In this document: positions 59,786 to 64,000 of the stretch, piece after piece
Numbering within the stretch: position 1 is the first letter of the stretch
Layout: every line of letters starts with the position of its first letter
NCBI RefSeq assembly: GCF_014633365.1
Contig: NC_068338.1
Span: 26,786,291 to 26,850,290 of the forward strand
Source of the DNA: Diospyros lotus
Taxonomy: Eukaryota > Streptophyta > Magnoliopsida > Ericales > Ebenaceae
DNA length: 64,000 bases
Direction of reading: 5' to 3'
Made by a program: the position numbers and the translations under genes
The notes under the pieces: generated by a model
The model's input: the letters and a program-made list of their open reading frames with translations, nothing else
What the model was told of the DNA's origin: nothing
Database searches by the model: none

Positions 59786-60256
59786 CGTGTAGATGAGCTC
59801 ATGAAGTGTGTGAGGGTGTGATTACAATGTGCTAGGCATACTCTCCACAACTTGTGTAGCAGCTCCATGTATTATTTGTTTTTCATCAAGCTTGTTAAAT
59901 GTTACCTAAGATAATTGTTCTAAAATCTGACAAAACTTCCCCAAGATATCAAATTTAACAGTGGCATGTCTCGTAACAGGGGAGAATATCTTAACCTTCT
60001 ATGTACTAAACTCTCAGGTGGTTACTTAATGGTCATTTGCATGGCTCTCAAAACAATCTCGCTTTCTGACTCCATAAGATCTTGTCCCTAATTGTGCCTT
60101 ATCTGGTTATATTCAAACTACTTTTGAATGTCTACTGTAGTTTAGACATGATAAAATAGTTCATATTGGAAGTGGTTTGTGCCTGTTTGATTTTGCTGTC
60201 AGTTAGTCGTCGTGTTAGCATCTCCATGGTCACGTACTACTTTCTGTAGTTTTCAG

Positions 60257-60321
60257 TTTTGCTCATGGAACAGAGGGTGGTTCCAGCTGAAGAAGTCATT
60301 AGTGAAGACCCAGCTAGCTAG
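60257..60321 (+). pseudogene. Possible terminal exon in M, copy b (unrecognised)
   Basis: Same short frame (MEQRVVPAEEVISEDPAS then TAG) after TTTTCAG as at 36,107. Conserved only in the sense that the whole block is nearly identical. The DNA from 60,322 to 61,336 shows nothing else. Confidence 0.25.
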
Positions 60322-61336
60322 TTCCTCTAGAAAGGTGTACCTATTTCCAGGACTTGTTGAAAGCTCTTCACATCTTTCCAGATTCAGTCTCAAGTCAGAC
60401 TTACACGAGTTAAACCAACAATGTGGCATGTGATTCACGAGAAGCTGCCCCCTTGCTTGATCCTTGAGTGAGCTTCTACAGCTAATGCCTATAATAAGCA
60501 CGATTTTACCAGTTGTATGGAAAAGATTTGTAAGAAGGTAGAAGTTTAAGGGATTTTGGTATTCATCTATATATCCATCTTTAAGATGTACGAAAATGCA
60601 AAAAACCAAATGTTACAGAAAATGTGATCATATTGAACCATCCCGACATGAGACAGAGTTGTTAAAATGTTTGCGTAAACAATCGTGTGGTAGTAGGGTA
60701 TGCTGTGCTGCACTTTAATGCAGTCTTGTAGCTTATAATTTCCATTTCTATTATTGCTTTATTTGAAGTTTTTAATTAAATGTGTTTTGGCAAAAGTTTC
60801 CTCTCATGTTTGGCATATTTTTGCGGCAATGATAGTTTGCAAAAGATAAGGCAGAGTAGTTTGGTAGAATACTTATCAGTCCGTGCATTGTATATCTTCT
60901 TAAGGGGGCAGAGGAATTTTATGAAGCAATAAGCCAACTAGTTGGATCAGAGTTGATGCTAATTAAACAAATGACATTGATGTAATGACGGCTTCCTAGC
61001 ATACCCAATTAGGCGTTGGAGATCACGCGGATCAGACCCTGCACTAGGGTTTCTCACTAGTCGAGAACGTGGGTAAAATCAAATCCAAGGATGGGTGTGG
61101 CAAAGTGCAGCTCCCAATTCATTGTAGATTTGAGCTTAAGGTAACAGATTCAGGTCTGTACAAGAGTACAACGAAAACATTATCTTTAAAACATTTATCC
61201 CATTATAGAGTCGGCTACATGATTGGTTAATCCTTTTGCTAATACCCGACGGTTCCTTAGAACCAAATACACCATGCGAGAACGAAAGAGTATGGTCACT
61301 GCCTGAACATTCCACGTTAAAGGGAGTATCCTATCT

Positions 61337-61799
61337 GTTGTTTTTTGTTTACCGATGAGGCCCAAGGCTATAACGAATTTTTTTCGAGTTTATTTTCATA
61401 GGCTTCGGCCTAAGATTGAAGTACCGTCCATATTTCGTACTACCCATTGGCAGCCCATTAAAGAAGTCGGGCCATAAGCCCTTAATTAAGTCTTTGAAGA
61501 AGAAATGGGCTGAGCCCATTTGCTCAAGGCTTAAGGAAGCTCAAGCCCAAGCCCAAGCCAAATGGCTCCCCAACCGTGCCCTAGCACCGTCATATAAAAG
61601 GCCTTTTTCTGCTTTCTTTTGCCCTTATTTGACGGCCGAATTCTCTCTCTTTCTCTCTTTGCTCTCCCGATATTTTCCTTTTGATGGCCGATCTCCATGA
61701 GTCGATTCTTCCCTTTTCAGCCAGATCTCCCTTTCCATGGCAGTGGTATTCCTTTCCTTCAGAAGCACTTGGTTGATCAGTAAGTAGCTATTATTTATT
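61337..61799 (+). other. Replacement segment with TATA-box-like promoter motif
   Basis: Unit 1 continues from AAAGGGAGTACCCTATC into 37,186-37,470. Unit 2 instead has about 460 bp of unrelated sequence beginning TGTTGTTTTTTGTTTACC and ending TAGCTATTATTTATT, then rejoins in the 61-codon exon. It carries CATATAAAAGGCC (61,591), a TATA-box context followed by CTTTCTTTTGCCC, and a pyrimidine-rich CTCTCTCTTTCTCTC, features common in LTRs. It could be a solo LTR or TRIM fragment, or a captured promoter. Confidence 0.4.
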
Positions 61800-61979
61800 C
61801 GAAAAGATATAATTACTCTCTGTTTAGCAATATGTGGAGAGCGAAATACAATTAAGCAGGATAATTTTCCACCTACTTGTGAAATTCCTAAAATAGAGGA
61901 AGAACATCCTATGCAGACATTTGAAAGTTTTATAGATAGCATGGCTCTGAACAATGTGGGGTTACTGGAGGTTAGCCAG
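61800..61979 (+). pseudogene. Exon-like segment, copy b, acceptor lost
   Basis: Counterpart of 37,469-37,651 without its first codon and acceptor. It reads RKDIITLCLAICGERNTIK and keeps the donor CCAG|GTTATA. The frame remains open. Confidence 0.45.
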
Positions 61980-62276
61980 GTTATATACATTTCTTCTTCT
62001 AAATTTGAGTTTTCATAGTTGCAGTAACCTATGGTACATACAATTGTTATCATTCTTATAATTATGAATTTATGATGATCATTGTTAACGGTTGATTATC
62101 ATCATTGTAGTTATAACAACAGAAACAAAAAGGGTGCCACAAATATTCTAGAGAAGTTAGCCAAGCCAATTTTATTCAAAAGAAAAGACGGCATAAAACT
62201 CATAAGCTCTGTTTTGCACTCCACTCATCCCCAGTAAGAAAACAGAACAGCATCATCTTTTGCAAGTTAGTCATTT

Positions 62277-63727
62277 ACATTGTTTTCATAAACCATATTT
62301 AATATGTGTTCTGTACATAAATTGTATTATTGAATCCCTACTAACTTTTTCTGATTGTGATTCATTGCTTTATTTTCAAGCTTGAAGCATCGCGTTAGGA
62401 AGCTTCCTTCTACATAATTCTATTCGTCTACATTCTGAAGTTAGAAAACAGTATCATTTGTCTGTAGAAAGTATGCTGAAGACAGAAAAATATAATTAGC
62501 ATAGCAAAGAAAGGCAGTTACAAAATTTCATGTGCATATTCTAAGCATTTCAATCACTTGTACTACAGTATAGCAACCAATCATAACGTTGGTCCTCCAG
62601 TCTACATCTCATTTAATCCAACTGTTAGTTAGGCATTGAACATCCTCAAAAAATCAAATTAAGGGATGTTACTAAAAGCACAGGGAGATAGTAATACCAG
62701 GAAAGAAAATCTTGAACTATCTAGATGCTTGCCAAAACATTACAATATTAATACCTTAAGGATGTTAAAATAAATGCTAAATTAGAATATAACTCGTTTT
62801 TGGGAACACTTTGTTAAACGCCAAGCTCGTTTGAAGATGTTGAAGCTTTGAGCTCTTTAGAAGCACTACTCCTCAATGTAGTACCACTATAACAGTACGA
62901 CGTACTAGATTGATTCTTATGGTTATTGTTCAAACATCTCATACCCTATGAGCCACAAGGTACAGGCATCCATTAACCATAATTCATGTCTTTCATGAAT
63001 AAATAATTTGAAAACACTTGTAGGGGTACAATTTCTCGCAAACATGATGTCTGACATTTTACAAAATATGTGCCTCATCAATGTAAGTTCCAGCTCACTC
63101 TTGGTTCCTCTGACTAGCCAATCTTTATAGCTATATCCATATCTAGATTTTTGTCAAGGGATTGAAAAATGAGAAAGAAGCAAAACATTTGAATGGGCTA
63201 TAACACAAAAAAGAATTTGAAAACCATCCATGCTTTTCTTCTCCCAGTCAAAAAACCAAAACAAAAAAAAGAGCAAAGAATTGAGCCTCTCTTACTAAAG
63301 TTTCATTTTTCTTTCCTTTTCCTTTGATAAATCTTCAAATCAAAGAAAGCATTAGTAAATAAAAAAATAGCAACATATCAAGAGGTAAGGTGAATCTCTT
63401 GCACCATTTGATTAAGGTTTTTAGCCCATATAATAGCTAAAACACTAAGTTTGATAATTAAGAAATCTATTTACACCGTCAATATACACACGAATTGTGC
63501 ATTATATCATTATATGACAACACATGAAAGGGGAAAGAGGAAATGGAGGAAGGTGTTGCCAGAGTTACCTTAATCAAGGGGATTTTACCAGTGCGGAAGA
63601 CAAACACTCCGACCACCATTACATACATTCCTGTATGTATATACATATGCGCAGCGAGAAGAGAGGGATTAGAGAGATGCTAAAAGGGATTAACCAGGGA
63701 GGGGGAGGGGATCAAGACAAGGCAGAC
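62277..63727. other. Single-copy region, probably RMI2-like intron or 3' part
   Basis: First stretch of the window with no second copy. AT-rich, without repeats of the families above. It lies downstream of the second RMI2-like exon on the minus strand and begins at a good donor (AG|GTCTGC), so it is probably intron. I looked for the third exon expected of RMI2 (a YVMVVG-type segment) and did not find it, so it may lie elsewhere or be lost to the duplication breakpoint at 62,276. Confidence 0.5.
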
Positions 63728-64000
63728 CTATGTCCCACCGGTGGTTCCGGAATTCGCCGGACAGAGAGAGCTCGATGATACCGGTGCCGTCGTCGAGGAG
63801 AAAACATCCGTCGCCGTCGTGTCCATGGGAGGCTGTTGAGACCAAAATTCCCTGCATTGGGGCGGGCATTAGGACTGAGGGGAAAGCAGAGAGAAGGAAG
63901 GAAAAGAGGTAGATACCTACTTGTAAGCAGGCACGTTGGAAGAGGACGCCGGCGAGAGTCATGGCGGATTGCGACGGCGTTTGGCGGGCGCTCTTTAGCT
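63728..64000 (-). CDS. RMI2: RMI2-like OB-fold protein, partial (5' end beyond window)
   Basis: RMI2 is the small OB-fold subunit of the RTR complex (RecQ helicase, topoisomerase 3-alpha, RMI1), which dissolves recombination intermediates in the nucleus. Two exons are visible on the minus strand. One (63,921-64,000, continuing past the window) reads KSARQTPSQSAMTLAGVLFQ then RACLQ. The other (63,728-63,851) reads GILVSTASHGHDGDGC, FLLDDGTGIIELSLSGEF and RNHRWDI. They are joined in phase 0 across a 69-bp intron with GTAGGT and ATGCAG signals; the second ends in phase 1 at ATAG|GTCTGC. The LLDDGTG-IELSLSG pattern and the MTL-G-LFQRA-LQG lead-in are what I know of plant RMI2. No stops or frameshifts are seen. 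The start codon and later exons are not in view. Confidence 0.72.

Larger units (their letters stand above)
37948..62276. repeat. Tandem segmental duplication, unit 2 (24.3 kb)
   Basis: This is the second direct copy of the unit. Its right edge is GTTAGTCATTT followed by single-copy DNA (ACATTG), whereas the end of unit 1 has GTTAGTCATTT followed by the next REV1 remnant. That places both breakpoints within a few bases. The length difference from unit 1 is accounted for by the missing X copy, a deletion of about 2.35 kb in X, one absent hAT element and several added small elements. Similarity to unit 1 is very high in M, the SINE array, X and the second cassette, and clearly lower around the solo LTR. 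Confidence 0.85.

Overview
This window is nuclear DNA of a flowering plant, most likely a eudicot. The evidence is fragments of a TIR-type resistance gene, broken copies of the plant REV1 gene, repeats resembling the Au family of plant tRNA-derived SINEs, and many hAT, foldback and PIF/Harbinger-like elements in AT-rich DNA. Almost nothing here is an intact gene. The only gene that looks functional is the 5' part of an RMI2-like OB-fold gene at the right edge (minus strand, running off the window).

The architecture is a large tandem segmental duplication. Unit 1 (about 6,271-37,947) and unit 2 (about 37,948-62,276) carry the same blocks in the same order: (i) a REV1/TIR pseudogene cassette with hairpins, (ii) a block holding a solo LTR of about 2.9 kb, (iii) a tandem array of SINE-derived units, (iv) a low-complexity block called X here, (v) a second REV1/TIR cassette, (vi) a nest of hAT elements, (vii) a shortened REV1 remnant, (viii) a block called M with exon-like open segments that I do not recognise. 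The first 6.27 kb is the tail (array plus X) of an earlier unit. Unit 1 has X duplicated in tandem (16,141-22,100 and 22,101-28,038) and an extra hAT element. Unit 2 has a 2.35-kb deletion in X and three extra small elements, each with a matching empty site elsewhere in the window.

The repeat arrays (1-4,075; 13,235-16,640; 46,561-49,960) consist of units of about 258 bp that read on the minus strand as degenerate Au-like SINEs: A-box-like and B-box-like motifs, a GTGGAAA body and a GATGCCTTTTT end. Two unit types alternate strictly where I checked them in the first array, giving a dimeric higher-order repeat of about 515 bp.

The six REV1 remnants (minus strand) carry exons matching the N-terminal region and BRCT domain of the translesion-synthesis protein REV1. 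In four of the six they lie head to head with a TIR fragment on the plus strand. The TIR fragments are rearranged by inverted duplications of their own coding sequence. In two cassettes the loop between the same arms is present in opposite orientations. No cassette can encode a working protein as it stands.

All calls come from reading the sequence. Family names rest on motifs I recognise, not on searches.
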